From the NCBI GenBank assembly GCA_020344015.1, contig CP070812.1:3341332-3393605 (forward strand): a DNA stretch of 52,274 bases, read 5' to 3'. This DNA comes from Gemmatimonadota bacterium. GTDB taxonomy: Bacteria > Gemmatimonadota > Gemmatimonadetes > Palauibacterales > KS3-K002. A program made the position numbers and the translations under genes. Position 1 is the stretch's first letter. Each line of letters begins with the position of its first letter. The notes beneath the pieces are model-generated. The model ran no database searches. It was not told the origin of the DNA and worked only from the letters and a program-made list of their open reading frames with translations. Positions 18,948 through 27,580 of the stretch are shown piece after piece.

Positions 18948-21245
18948 ATGCGATACAGTGCGCTGTTCGTAGCGACCTTCGTCGCCACCGCCCCAGCCAC
19001 CGCGCAGCAGGCACCTCAGCGCGCCCTCACCGCAGAGGACTACGCCCGCGCCGAGCAGTTCCTAGGCCAGAATACGGGCCGGTTCGTCTTCGGGGCGAGC
19101 GTGCGGCCGAACTGGCTGGAGAGCGGTCGCTTCTGGTACCGGAACACGATCCCCGAGGGGGCGGAGTTCGTGATGGTCGACCCGGAGGGCCGGACCCGCG
19201 CCCGGGCCTTCGATCACGAGCGGCTGGCCGCGGCGCTCTCCGAAGCCGCCGACACCACATACGAGCCGTTCGACCTGCCGTTCAGAACGTTCCACCTGGA
19301 GGCCGACGGGCGCTCGATCAGCTTCGATGTAGGGTCGCAACACTACACCTGCGACATCGAGGACTACCGCTGCACGGGCGAACGAGCCGAGCGTCAGCGT
19401 ACCGATCGCAACGCCATAACTTCGCCGGACGGCAAGTACGCGGCCTTTATCCGTGACTACAACCTCTGGGTGCGTGACACAGAGACGGGAGACGAGACGC
19501 AGCTTACAACCGACGGTATCGAGGACTTCGGCTACGCGACAAACAACGCCGGTTGGGCGAGGAGCGACCGTCCGGTCCTCCTCTGGTCACCCGACTCCCG
19601 GATGATCGCGACCTTCCAGCACGACGGGCGTGGGGTCGGCGAGATGTACATGGTGTCCACCAACGTGGGTCACCCGCGTCTAGAGGCCTGGAAGTACCCG
19701 CTTCCCGAAGACACTGTCATCTTCCGCATCCATCGTGTGGTGATCCACCTCGAAGGGCCGCGCGTCGTTCGGCTACAGATGCCGCCCGACCAGCATCGCT
19801 CCACCGTATGCGACCATATCGCATGCCGCGGCAGGTTCGCCGACGTCGAGTGGAGCGCCGACGGGTCCCAGCTCGCCTTCGTTTCGACCTCGCGCGACCA
19901 CAAGCACTCGGCGCTGCGCGTCGCAAATCCCGAGACGGGAGCGGTGCGCGACGTGTTGGAAGAGACCGTCGAGACGTTCTTCGAGTCGGGTGCCAACTGG
20001 CGCTTGCTGGCCGAGTCGAACGAAGTGCTCTGGTACTCGCACCGCAGCAACTGGGGGCACCTCTACCTCTACGATCTCGATAGCGGCCGGCTGAAGAACC
20101 AGATCACCAGCGGCGATTGGAACGTCCTCAGCCTGGTCCGCATCGACGACGAAGGTCGGACACTCTACTTCACCGGCGTCGGTCGAGAGCCCGGCGACCC
20201 GTACTTCCGCTACCTGTACCGGGTACAGATGGACGGCAGCGATTTGGCGCTCCTCACGCCGGACAGCGCCGACCATACGACCACGCTGGCGCCGTCGGGT
20301 CGCCACTTCGTCGACAGCTACTCGACGCCCGACACGCCGCCGATCACGGTGCTCCGCGATGCCAGCGGCCGGAAGCTGCTCGACCTGGAGGAGGCGGACA
20401 TCTCGCAGCTCTTAGCCACCGGCTGGACGCCGCCGATCCCCTTCACCGTGAAGGCCCGCGACGGCGTGACCGATCTGTACGGCCTGATGTATAGGCCGAC
20501 CGACTTCGACCCATCGAAGAAGTACCCGATCATCAACAATAATTATCCGGGCCCGCAGTCGGGGAGCGTGGGACGCCGGAGCTTTTCGGCGTCTCGCGGT
20601 GACACGCGCGCGCTGGCCGAGCTGGGGTTCATCGTCGTCCAGCTCGACGCCATGGGCACGCCGAACCGGTCGAAGTCCTTCCACGAGACGTGGTACGGCA
20701 ACATGGGCGATAACGGACTGCCGGATCAGATCACCGGTATGAAGCAGCTGGCCGAGCGGCATCCGTGGATCGATATCGACCGGGCCGGGATCTACGGGCA
20801 CTCGGGCGGTGGATTCTCTTCGGCCGACGCCATCATGCGGTATCCGGACTTCTTCAAGGTCGCGGTGTCACAGGCCGGTAACCACGACAATCGCAACTAC
20901 GAGGACGACTGGGGTGAGAAGTGGCAGGGGCTGTTGGTCGAGAACGAAGATGGCACAACCAACTACGACAACCAGGCCAACCAGCTACTGGCGGAGAACC
21001 TTAAAGGGAAACTGCTCATCGCCCACGGCACCATGGATGGCAACGTGCCGTACTACAACACGCTGCTGGTCGTCAACGAGCTGATCGCGGCCAACAAGGA
21101 TTTCGATTTCATCCTCTTCCCGAATCGGGGCCACGGCTTCGGGCGCGAGCCGTACATGACGCGGCGGCGCTGGGACTATTTCGTGCGCCACCTCATGGGG
21201 GCGATGCCACCGGTCGAGTACGAGTTCCAGGCGCAGGGGAGATAG
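18948..21245 (+). CDS. Exported S9B dipeptidyl-peptidase IV-like serine peptidase
   Basis: The start ATG follows GAGG and opens a signal peptide (MRYSALFVATFVATAPATAQQ). The 765 residues split into a DPP-IV-type beta-propeller (about 60-520) and a C-terminal alpha/beta hydrolase domain. The catalytic triad is Ser619 in GHSGGG, Asp697 in HGTMDGNV and His729 in NRGHGFG. The nucleophile elbow GHSGG differs from the GWSYGG usual in DPP-IV but keeps GxSxG. The family releases Xaa-Pro or Xaa-Ala dipeptides from N-termini, or acts as broader oligopeptidases, in the periplasm. It ends just before a long palindrome that separates it from a convergent gene. Confidence 0.92.
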   Translation: MRYSALFVATFVATAPATAQQAPQRALTAEDYARAEQFLGQNTGRFVFGASVRPNWLESGRFWYRNTIPEGAEFVMVDPEGRTRARAFDHERLAAALSEAADTTYEPFDLPFRTFHLEADGRSISFDVGSQHYTCDIEDYRCTGERAERQRTDRNAITSPDGKYAAFIRDYNLWVRDTETGDETQLTTDGIEDFGYATNNAGWARSDRPVLLWSPDSRMIATFQHDGRGVGEMYMVSTNVGHPRLEAWKYPLPEDTVIFRIHRVVIHLEGPRVVRLQMPPDQHRSTVCDHIACRGRFADVEWSADGSQLAFVSTSRDHKHSALRVANPETGAVRDVLEETVETFFESGANWRLLAESNEVLWYSHRSNWGHLYLYDLDSGRLKNQITSGDWNVLSLVRIDDEGRTLYFTGVGREPGDPYFRYLYRVQMDGSDLALLTPDSADHTTTLAPSGRHFVDSYSTPDTPPITVLRDASGRKLLDLEEADISQLLATGWTPPIPFTVKARDGVTDLYGLMYRPTDFDPSKKYPIINNNYPGPQSGSVGRRSFSASRGDTRALAELGFIVVQLDAMGTPNRSKSFHETWYGNMGDNGLPDQITGMKQLAERHPWIDIDRAGIYGHSGGGFSSADAIMRYPDFFKVAVSQAGNHDNRNYEDDWGEKWQGLLVENEDGTTNYDNQANQLLAENLKGKLLIAHGTMDGNVPYYNTLLVVNELIAANKDFDFILFPNRGHGFGREPYMTRRRWDYFVRHLMGAMPPVEYEFQAQGR

Positions 21246-21259
21246 TAGGAGGAGACATC

Positions 21260-21385
21260 CCGATCTCGAGGGTTATTCAGGCGCCAGGTAACAAGATCCG
21301 AGGCCCAACCGAAACGACCGACCTCGTCTTTCGGAGCCAATAGTGTCGGATCTTGGACTAGGGCCTGAATAACCCTCCAGATAGG
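21260..21385. repeat. 126-bp imperfect palindrome between convergent genes (possible MITE or long hairpin)
   Basis: The outer arms of 23 bp (21260-21282 and 21363-21385) match as inverted copies at 21 of 23 positions, including a perfect 14-bp core, AGGGTTATTCAGGC / GCCTGAATAACCCT. After a short mismatched bulge (10 versus 8 nt) a further perfect 9 bp pairs, AAGATCCGA (21293-21301) with TCGGATCTT (21346-21354), leaving a loop of about 44 nt. It sits between the stop of the S9 gene (+) and the stop of the unknown gene (-). It is longer than a normal terminator and has no T-run. I see no clear target-site duplication. Confidence 0.75.
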
Positions 21386-21399
21386 GGCCTTACAAACAG

Positions 21400-22017
21400 C
21401 TAGATGACTCTCTTAGCACCATCCTCGGCGCGGCGTCGAGGATAGTCATTACGACCGGCGGTCGGTGAAACCGACACGATGCAATTCCTGTTGACGAGCA
21501 GCATGACATCGCCGACGCGAACAGGGAAGAATAGGTTATCCGATCCATTCAAAAAGTCCTGGAGCCTTCGGCCCCCGTCGGGCCTCGCGTATGTGGCGCT
21601 CCCGTTCAGGCTGGTGCCGTCGTGCAGAAGCACCTCCAGATTATGCGTCGTGATTAGGCCCGCCTGCTCCAGCTCTTGCGGGTAGCCTGCTCCGACTTCC
21701 TGTTCGGCTGGGACCACAAGCATCACCACCGCGTCTCTCTGAAGAAGGACGACCTTGCCATCCGTATCGGACGCGGGGATGAAACCGCTCCCCCCGTTCA
21801 GCAAGTCGCTTGGGCGTTCGCGCCCCCAATGGCTGTTGCCGCTGTCGGAGAGGTAGAGCCAGACGTCCTTGGGCGCGTGACCTCTCAGCACCACCTGCGC
21901 CAGAACTCGACGCTTCGGCACCCGATACGCCTTGTTCGTCGCCAGGTCGTGATCTTGCGAACGGGTCGTCCCCCTCTTGTCGGCGGGGGCATTCAATAGA
22001 GACTGGACGTAACTCAC
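21400..22017 (-). CDS. Protein of unknown function with two related beta-rich repeats
   Basis: The start is GTG at 22017, after GGGGAGG at 8-nt spacing. An earlier GTG at 22149 is rejected because it lies inside the terminator hairpin at 22143-22164. The product is 205 residues, mostly polar, without a signal peptide. Two segments resemble each other: 51-104 (WLYLSDSG, PSDLLN, FIP, VVLLQRDAVVMLVV) and 127-184 (EVLLHDGTSLNG, LQDFLN, FFPV, VMLLVNRNCIVSVS). Both share the pattern strand, (S/Q)D(L/F)LN, F.P, then two strands with Arg between them, suggesting an internal duplication. I do not recognise the family or function. It has its own transcription unit after the S10 terminator. Confidence 0.7.
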   Translation of the reverse strand: MSYVQSLLNAPADKRGTTRSQDHDLATNKAYRVPKRRVLAQVVLRGHAPKDVWLYLSDSGNSHWGRERPSDLLNGGSGFIPASDTDGKVVLLQRDAVVMLVVPAEQEVGAGYPQELEQAGLITTHNLEVLLHDGTSLNGSATYARPDGGRRLQDFLNGSDNLFFPVRVGDVMLLVNRNCIVSVSPTAGRNDYPRRRAEDGAKRVI

Positions 22018-22142
22018 GCTATATACCTCCCCGGCGGGCAGTCGGCACGGCACTGAATACCCCCGATTCAGCAAGTTCGCTGCCAGCCTAGGGGCAGCCG
22101 CCGTCCGCGCCAGCCAGGGTTCCAGCCGACCGAAAAGGAGGC

Positions 22143-22164
22143 GCGCCACACGCGAGTGTGGCGC
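22143..22164 (-). terminator. Rho-independent terminator of the S10 peptidase gene
   Basis: GCGCCACAC (22143-22151) and GTGTGGCGC (22156-22164) form a perfect 9-bp stem with a 4-nt loop. On the minus strand the stem is followed by GCCTCCTTTTCGG. It lies 41 nt after the S10 stop and also excludes the upstream start of the next gene. Confidence 0.75.
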
Positions 22165-22204
22165 TCACGCAACAGTGGGGCCTGGACGCCGGCAGCCGGG
22201 GACC

Positions 22205-23746
22205 CTACTGCGCCCGCCTCGGATAGTCGGGCACGTCGTCCACGGCCCAGCGGATGAACTCGCGCAGGTCGTTGTTGGCGTTGGCGAGGTCCGGCTTGCG
22301 CAGGTACATCATGTGGCCGCTCTCGTACCAGGAAAAGCGGAAGCGGTCCCGGAACTCTCCGCCCGGCTGCAGGTGCGAGATCGTGTAGACGGCGCTGTAG
22401 TAGTCGGTGGCGGAGTCGTAGTAGCCACCCTGGATCATCACCTTCAGGTAGGGGTTGTCACGCATGGCCTGGCGGAGCATCTGCCCCACGTTCGCGCCAT
22501 CATCACGGTTCCACGGCCGCACGTTGCCCCATACGTTGTACTTCAGGTCCGGGTTGTAGCCCAGCTCTCCACGGATGTAGCGGTTCACGGCGTCGCTGAA
22601 TGCACCATCCCAGTCCGACATGGCGGGATCGTACTCGGGACGCTCACCGGCGGCATCCAAGTCCACACCGAGGTAGCGACTGTCCAGGCGGCCCACGGTC
22701 AGCCGCTGATCGCGCAAGAGTTCCTTCCAGAAGCGTCTCGAGTTGATGCGCAAGTTCGTCGACATGACGTACTCAGAGGTGAGGCCGGTGTAGCGAGCCA
22801 CCCTGCCCGCCATCTCGGTGCGCTTGGCGTCCTCCAGACGGTCGCCCTGCACCAGGGCCAGCAGGTAGTCGCCCATTGCGAAGGCTTCGACCTGGTCGAG
22901 GAAGGCGCGGATGGGCATGGCCTGGAGGTCGTCGGCGAGCTGGCGGTGATACCACGCCGTCGCCGCGAGATGCGGCAACGACGTGGCGTACGAGACGTCG
23001 TCACCCGAATCGACGTTCAGGCCGGTCATAGACACGAGGATGACACCGTTCAGATAGAGTTGGTGACGGTCGGAGAGATACCCAGCCAATCCCGACGCCC
23101 GGGTCGTCCCGTAGCTCTCGCCGATCAGGAACTTGGGCGAGCTCCAGCGATCCTTCCGCAGAATATAGAGGCGGATGAACTCGCCGACCGACTCGATGTC
23201 GGACATCGTGCCATGGTACTTATGGAGATCCTCACCCTCCACCATGCGGCTGAATCCGGTGGCGATAGGATCGATGTAGACGATGTCCGCCGCGTCGAGG
23301 ATCGAGTGCGGGTTGTCCTCCACGCCGCCCGGTGGCTTGAGCGCGAAGCCGTCATCGTCATAGACGACGTGCCGGGGTCCGGTATACCCCATGTGCATCC
23401 AGACCGAGGCCGTGCCGGGACCGCCGTTAAAGGAGAAGATCAGCGGTCGGGTGCTCTTGTCCTGGATCCCGTCCCGGGTGTAGGCGATGTAGAACATCTT
23501 CGCGGTGACCTTCCCATCATCGCGGATCGGCAGCCAACCGGCTTCGGCGGTGTAGCTTACGTTCTGCCCGTCGATCCTAGCGCTGCGTTGCGTGACGACG
23601 GGTTCGTCCGGCAGCAGGTCCGCCTCGGTACCGGCCGTGCTCGCCCTGGCCGACGCCTGCTGCGGGCGCTGTTGGGCGGCCGCCGGGAGTACCTGAAAAA
23701 CGAGTGTGCAGACGAACAGCAGCGCGAGAACGCCTCTGGTCCTCAT
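22205..23746 (-). CDS. Exported S10-family serine carboxypeptidase
   Basis: ATG at 23746 follows GGGAGGAG and opens a signal peptide (hydrophobic 7-20, PAAAQQ); a 25-residue upstream extension is non-coding. The 513 residues carry the S10 hallmarks: the oxyanion-region FNGGPG (107-111), GESYG at 209-213 with Ser211 as nucleophile, Asp in GGYYDSATDYYSA, and His in ESGHMMY near the C-terminus. S10 enzymes remove C-terminal residues and usually work at acidic pH. It is divergent from the M3 peptidase gene, with 135 nt between them, so the two peptidases may share regulation. Confidence 0.92.
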   Translation of the reverse strand: MRTRGVLALLFVCTLVFQVLPAAAQQRPQQASARASTAGTEADLLPDEPVVTQRSARIDGQNVSYTAEAGWLPIRDDGKVTAKMFYIAYTRDGIQDKSTRPLIFSFNGGPGTASVWMHMGYTGPRHVVYDDDGFALKPPGGVEDNPHSILDAADIVYIDPIATGFSRMVEGEDLHKYHGTMSDIESVGEFIRLYILRKDRWSSPKFLIGESYGTTRASGLAGYLSDRHQLYLNGVILVSMTGLNVDSGDDVSYATSLPHLAATAWYHRQLADDLQAMPIRAFLDQVEAFAMGDYLLALVQGDRLEDAKRTEMAGRVARYTGLTSEYVMSTNLRINSRRFWKELLRDQRLTVGRLDSRYLGVDLDAAGERPEYDPAMSDWDGAFSDAVNRYIRGELGYNPDLKYNVWGNVRPWNRDDGANVGQMLRQAMRDNPYLKVMIQGGYYDSATDYYSAVYTISHLQPGGEFRDRFRFSWYESGHMMYLRKPDLANANNDLREFIRWAVDDVPDYPRRAQ

Positions 23747-23821
23747 GGGTCTCCTCCCTGGCTGCAGTTGGGGGTGGGGCCGAGAAGTGTGGATGGTATC
23801 GCGCCGGGCATGGCGTGGCAA

Positions 23822-23850
23822 TTGCCCCTACCTCAGCCCCCCGCTAGAAT
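23822..23850 (+). promoter_or_regulatory. Candidate sigma-70 promoter for the M3 peptidase gene
   Basis: TTGCCC (23822-23827) and TAGAAT (23845-23850) are separated by 17 bp, matching the consensus at 4 of 6 and 5 of 6 positions. Transcription would start near 23857, giving a leader of about 25 nt that contains the GGGAG ribosome site. Confidence 0.45.
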
Positions 23851-23881
23851 TCGGCACACACCTCAGACGGGAGAAACGACA

Positions 23882-26014
23882 ATGCGAAAATTCATCGGGA
23901 CAATCGTATGCGTAGTCGCACTCACCACGGTGGCGGGGTGCGGCGAGCAGACGGCAACCACGGATCACGAAATGAACATGCTCCTCGCGGAGTGGAGCGG
24001 GCCGTACGGGGGCGTTCCCGCCTTTGACAGGATGGATCTCGCCTATCTGAAGCCTGCCCTGGAAGCGGGCATGGCTGAAGGTCTCGAGGAGGTTGAGGCA
24101 ATCGCCGCGAACCCCGAACCGCCGACCTTCGAGAACACGCTCGTCGCGCTGGAGCGCATCGGCCAGACGCTTGACCGCGTGTCGACCTACCGCGGTATCT
24201 GGAGCTCCAACATGTCGAGTCCGGAGTTCCGCGAGATCCAGATGGAGATGGCGCCTAAACTGTCGGAGTACAGGTCCAGAATCATTCAGAACCAGACGCT
24301 CTTCGATCGTATCAGGACGGTCTACGAGAGCGACGAGGCGAAAACGCTGCGTCCCGATCAGCAACGTCTGCTGCAGCTGGTCTATGATCGGTTCGCGCGC
24401 AACGGCGCGACGCTGTCCGGTGAGGCGCGAGAGCGCTACGCGGAGATCAACCAGCGTCTGGCCGAGTTGCACACTCAGTTCGCCAACAACGTACTGGCGG
24501 ATGAGGAGGGCTACGTCACTTACCTGACAGAGGACCAGCTGGGCGGTTTGCCAGAGTCCTTCGTTCGAGCGGCCGCCGCGGCAGCGGCTGAGCGAGGTCA
24601 TGAGGGCGAGTACGCAGTCACGAACACACGCTCGTCGATGGACCCCTTCCTGACGTTCTCGGACGAGCGCGACCTGCGCGAGCAAGTCTGGAGGACCTAT
24701 TACAACCGCGGCGACAACGGCGACGAGCACGACAACAACGCCGTGATTACGGAGATCTTGCAGTTGCGCCACGAGCGCGTCCAGTTGCTCGGCTACGAAA
24801 ACTACGCCGCCTGGCGGCTGGAGAACCGCATGGCCAAGACGCCGGAGGGTGCCCTCGCGCTGCTGGAAGCAGTGTGGCCGGCGGCGATCGCCCGTGTCGA
24901 AGAGGAAGTCGCCGACATGCAGGCGATCGCCGATGCCGAGGTCGCCGGGATCACGATCGCGCCCTGGGACTATCGCTACTACGCCGAGAAAGTCCGCAAG
25001 GCGAAGTACGATCTCGACTCTGACGAAGTGAAACAGTACCTGCAGCTCGACAAGCTGATCGAAGCGATGCTGTACGTCGCCGGCGAGGTTTTCAACTTCG
25101 AGTTCACGCCGGTTCCGGAGGGCACCGTTGCGGTCTTCCATCCGGACGTGAACGTTTGGGAGGTAACGGACCGAGAGTCCGGCGAACATGTCGGGGTCTG
25201 GTACCTAGATCCGTTCGCGCGCACCGGCAAGCGATCCGGCGCCTGGGCGTCCTCGTATCGCAGTCATGAGACCTTCGACGGTCTGAAGACGCCGCTCGGC
25301 TCCAACAACTCCAACTTCATCAAGGGCACGCCGGGCGAGCCGGTTCTCGTCTCGTGGAGCGATGCGGAGACCCTGTTCCACGAGTTCGGCCATGCGCTGC
25401 ATTCCCTGTCGTCAAACGTCGCCTACCCGACTCTGAACAGCGGCGTGCGGGACTACACAGAATTCCAATCGCAGCTATTGGAGCGCTGGCTCTTGACCGA
25501 CAGAGTGATCGAGAACTACCTCGTGCATGTCGAGACAGGGGAGCCTATCCCGGACGAACTGGTCGCAAAGATCCGGAACGCGGCGACGTTCAATCAGGGC
25601 TTCGAAACGACGGAGTACCTGGCCTCGGCGCTCCTGGACTTGATGTACCACACGATGGATCCGACGGGTATGGACCCGGACGCGTTCGAGCGCGAGGCAC
25701 TCGAACGACTCGGCATGCCGGAGCAGATCCCGATGCGGCACCGCAGCCCGCACTTCGCGCACATCTTCTCGGGCGAGGGCTACTCAGCGGGTTACTACAG
25801 CTATATCTGGGCGGACGTCCTGACGGCCGACGCGGCGGAAGCGTTCGCCGAGGCGCCGGGCGGGTTCTACGACCGGGAGCTGGCGAAGAGCCTGGTCGAC
25901 AATCTGTTCGCCGTAAGGAACGCGGTGGATCCGGCGGACGCCTATCGGGCGTTCCGCGGCCGGGATGCGACGATCGATGCGCTAATGCGGGATCGCGGGT
26001 TTCCGGTTCCGTAA
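23882..26014 (+). CDS. M3-family zinc oligopeptidase (Dcp/OpdA-like), lipoprotein
   Basis: The ATG at 23882 follows GGGAGAAAC and a good promoter. The open frame continues far upstream, but that part lies opposite the S10 gene and is not coding. The 710-residue product has a lipobox (VAGC, Cys20), so it should be anchored at the membrane, unlike cytoplasmic relatives. The zinc motif HEFGH is at 500-504, with the third ligand expected at the Glu of DYTEFQSQ about 25 residues later. Substrate-loop Tyr/Gly residues near GEGYSAGYYSYIWADV (about 635-650) are typical of peptidyl-dipeptidase Dcp and oligopeptidase A. The full family length is present. The role is probably degradation of small peptides entering or inside the periplasm. 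Confidence 0.92.
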   Translation: MRKFIGTIVCVVALTTVAGCGEQTATTDHEMNMLLAEWSGPYGGVPAFDRMDLAYLKPALEAGMAEGLEEVEAIAANPEPPTFENTLVALERIGQTLDRVSTYRGIWSSNMSSPEFREIQMEMAPKLSEYRSRIIQNQTLFDRIRTVYESDEAKTLRPDQQRLLQLVYDRFARNGATLSGEARERYAEINQRLAELHTQFANNVLADEEGYVTYLTEDQLGGLPESFVRAAAAAAAERGHEGEYAVTNTRSSMDPFLTFSDERDLREQVWRTYYNRGDNGDEHDNNAVITEILQLRHERVQLLGYENYAAWRLENRMAKTPEGALALLEAVWPAAIARVEEEVADMQAIADAEVAGITIAPWDYRYYAEKVRKAKYDLDSDEVKQYLQLDKLIEAMLYVAGEVFNFEFTPVPEGTVAVFHPDVNVWEVTDRESGEHVGVWYLDPFARTGKRSGAWASSYRSHETFDGLKTPLGSNNSNFIKGTPGEPVLVSWSDAETLFHEFGHALHSLSSNVAYPTLNSGVRDYTEFQSQLLERWLLTDRVIENYLVHVETGEPIPDELVAKIRNAATFNQGFETTEYLASALLDLMYHTMDPTGMDPDAFEREALERLGMPEQIPMRHRSPHFAHIFSGEGYSAGYYSYIWADVLTADAAEAFAEAPGGFYDRELAKSLVDNLFAVRNAVDPADAYRAFRGRDATIDALMRDRGFPVP

Positions 26015-26041
26015 TCGTCCAGCATAACACGTGACAAGTGC

Positions 26042-26075
26042 AAGGCGGACCAGACCGCGGGGTCTGGTCCGCCTT
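26042..26075 (+). terminator. Strong hairpin terminator after the M3 peptidase gene
   Basis: AAGGCGGACCAGACC (26042-26056) pairs perfectly with GGTCTGGTCCGCCTT (26061-26075) around GCGG. The 15-bp stem lies 27 nt after the stop codon and isolates the V-ATPase operon. The following CTTGCC is only weakly T-rich. Confidence 0.75.
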
Positions 26076-26140
26076 CTTGCCAGCCGGGCGCGACGATTGC
26101 TGGGATGTGCGACGCGGCCTGCAGATATTGGGACGGGGTC

Positions 26141-26168
26141 TTGATCTAGAGCTATCAGTGGCTAAGAT
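26141..26168 (+). promoter_or_regulatory. Candidate promoter of the V-ATPase operon
   Basis: TTGATC (26141-26146) and TAAGAT (26163-26168) with 16-bp spacing form a moderate sigma-70-like pair, placed after the upstream terminator and about 54 nt before the first gene. Each hexamer matches 4 of 6 consensus bases. Confidence 0.35.
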
Positions 26169-26221
26169 CCCTTCGTTGAGGCCGTTTTCTCGGGCGGGCC
26201 CCCACCTTTCGAGGCCAGAGA

Positions 26222-27580
26222 ATGCTCGATGCCCTCGTTCGTCACACCAGCGTTCTGGAAATCGTAGGAGACATCATTCGCGTCCAGGCCACGGAGGCGG
26301 CCCTGGGGGACCTGGCCGTGGTGGAGAACACGGACGGGGAGGTCTCCAGCGCCAGCGTGGTCGAGCTGAACGGTGAGATTGCCAGCCTCCAGGTGTTCAC
26401 GGGCGGCAAGGGCATATCGACCGACGCCCGGGTACGTTTCCTGGGGCATCCGCAGCAGGTCACCTTCTCCAACCACATCCTGGGCCGGATCTTCCGGGGC
26501 TCTGGCGAGCCGATCGACGGGAAGCCGCCGCTCAAGGCCGACCGGTCGATCCGTGTGGCGGGCCCCACCGTGAACCCGATGATGCGGGTCATGCCGTCGA
26601 AGATGATCGAGACCGAGGTCCCGATGATCGATCTGTTCAACAGCCTAGTGGAGAGCCAAAAGATCCCAATCTTCTCGGTGGCGGGTGAGCCGTACAACGC
26701 CCTGCTGGCTCGGATCGGTTTCCAGGCGGACGCCGACGTGGTGGTCTTCGCCGGCCTGGGGCTCATCTTCGACGACTTCCACTTCTTCAAGACATCGTTC
26801 GAGGAGCACGGGGTCTCGCATCGAACGATCATGTACGTGAACCTGGCCTCCGATCCGATCATCGAGCGGCTGCTGGTTCCGGACATGGCGCTGGCCGTGG
26901 CGGAGCGCTTCGCCATGGAGCGGGACAAGCGGGTCCTGGTGCTCATGACGGACATGACGGCTTACGCCGATGCGATGAAAGAGATCGGCGTGGCCCGGGA
27001 GAGGATCCCGGCGACCCGCGGGTATCTGGGCGACCTCTACACACAGCTCGCCCGACGCTACGAGAAGGCGTGCGATTTCAAGGGGGCAGGCTCGGTCACC
27101 ATCCTGACGGTCACCACCATGCCGGGAAACGATGTGACCCACCCGGTGCCCGACAACACCGGGTACATCACCGAAGGGCAGTTCTATCTGCACGACGGAG
27201 TCATCGACCCCTTCGGCTCGCTGTCGCGCCTCAAGCAGCGCGTCGTGGGTAAGGTCACCCGGGAGGATCACTCCCAGATCATGAACACGATGGTCCGCTT
27301 CTACGCCGGCGCGCGCGAGGCCGAGCAGAAGCAGGCCATGGCCTTCGACCTGTCGGACTTCGACCTGAAGCTCCTGAAGTTCGGAGAGCTCTTCCGACGC
27401 CGGTTCATGGAAGTGGACGTCTCGATGCCACTGACGAAGGCGCTGGATACGAGCTGGCGAACGCTGGCCGAGTGCTTCGAATCGCACGAGCTCCTGATGA
27501 AGCAGGACCTGGTTGACCGATATTTCCCGAGTTTGGAAGATGAAAGTGCGGAGAGGCCGCCGGTGGCATGGCCCGACTGA
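26222..27580 (+). CDS. atpB: V-type ATP synthase/ATPase subunit B
   Basis: At 452 residues it has the usual length for the non-catalytic B subunit of the V1 ring. The P-loop position reads SVAGEPYNALLARIG, lacking GKT, as expected for B. Other family stretches are LGRIFRGSGEPIDGKP, the conserved PMIDLFNSLVESQKIPIF, and DMTAYADAMKEIG followed by IPATRGYLGDLYTQLA. It binds nucleotide structurally and forms the A3B3 head with subunit A, here encoded at the far end of the operon. It is the first gene, and its stop overlaps the start of subunit D by 13 nt. In other bacteria with this operon type B directly follows A; here it leads. Confidence 0.96.
   Translation: MLDALVRHTSVLEIVGDIIRVQATEAALGDLAVVENTDGEVSSASVVELNGEIASLQVFTGGKGISTDARVRFLGHPQQVTFSNHILGRIFRGSGEPIDGKPPLKADRSIRVAGPTVNPMMRVMPSKMIETEVPMIDLFNSLVESQKIPIFSVAGEPYNALLARIGFQADADVVVFAGLGLIFDDFHFFKTSFEEHGVSHRTIMYVNLASDPIIERLLVPDMALAVAERFAMERDKRVLVLMTDMTAYADAMKEIGVARERIPATRGYLGDLYTQLARRYEKACDFKGAGSVTILTVTTMPGNDVTHPVPDNTGYITEGQFYLHDGVIDPFGSLSRLKQRVVGKVTREDHSQIMNTMVRFYAGAREAEQKQAMAFDLSDFDLKLLKFGELFRRRFMEVDVSMPLTKALDTSWRTLAECFESHELLMKQDLVDRYFPSLEDESAERPPVAWPD

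Noticed and set aside
21246..21399. CRISPR array or tRNA in the palindromic region
   Set aside because: There are only two inverted copies, with no regular direct repeats and no cloverleaf.
22018..22149. Longer N-terminus (GTG at 22149) for the two-repeat unknown protein
   Set aside because: That start lies inside the S10 terminator stem and has no ribosome site, while GTG at 22017 follows GGGGAGG.
22175..23881. Long in-frame extension before the M3 peptidase start
   Set aside because: It lies opposite the S10 peptidase gene and has an unlikely, His/Arg/Val-rich composition. The true start at 23882 has a promoter, ribosome site and lipoprotein signal.
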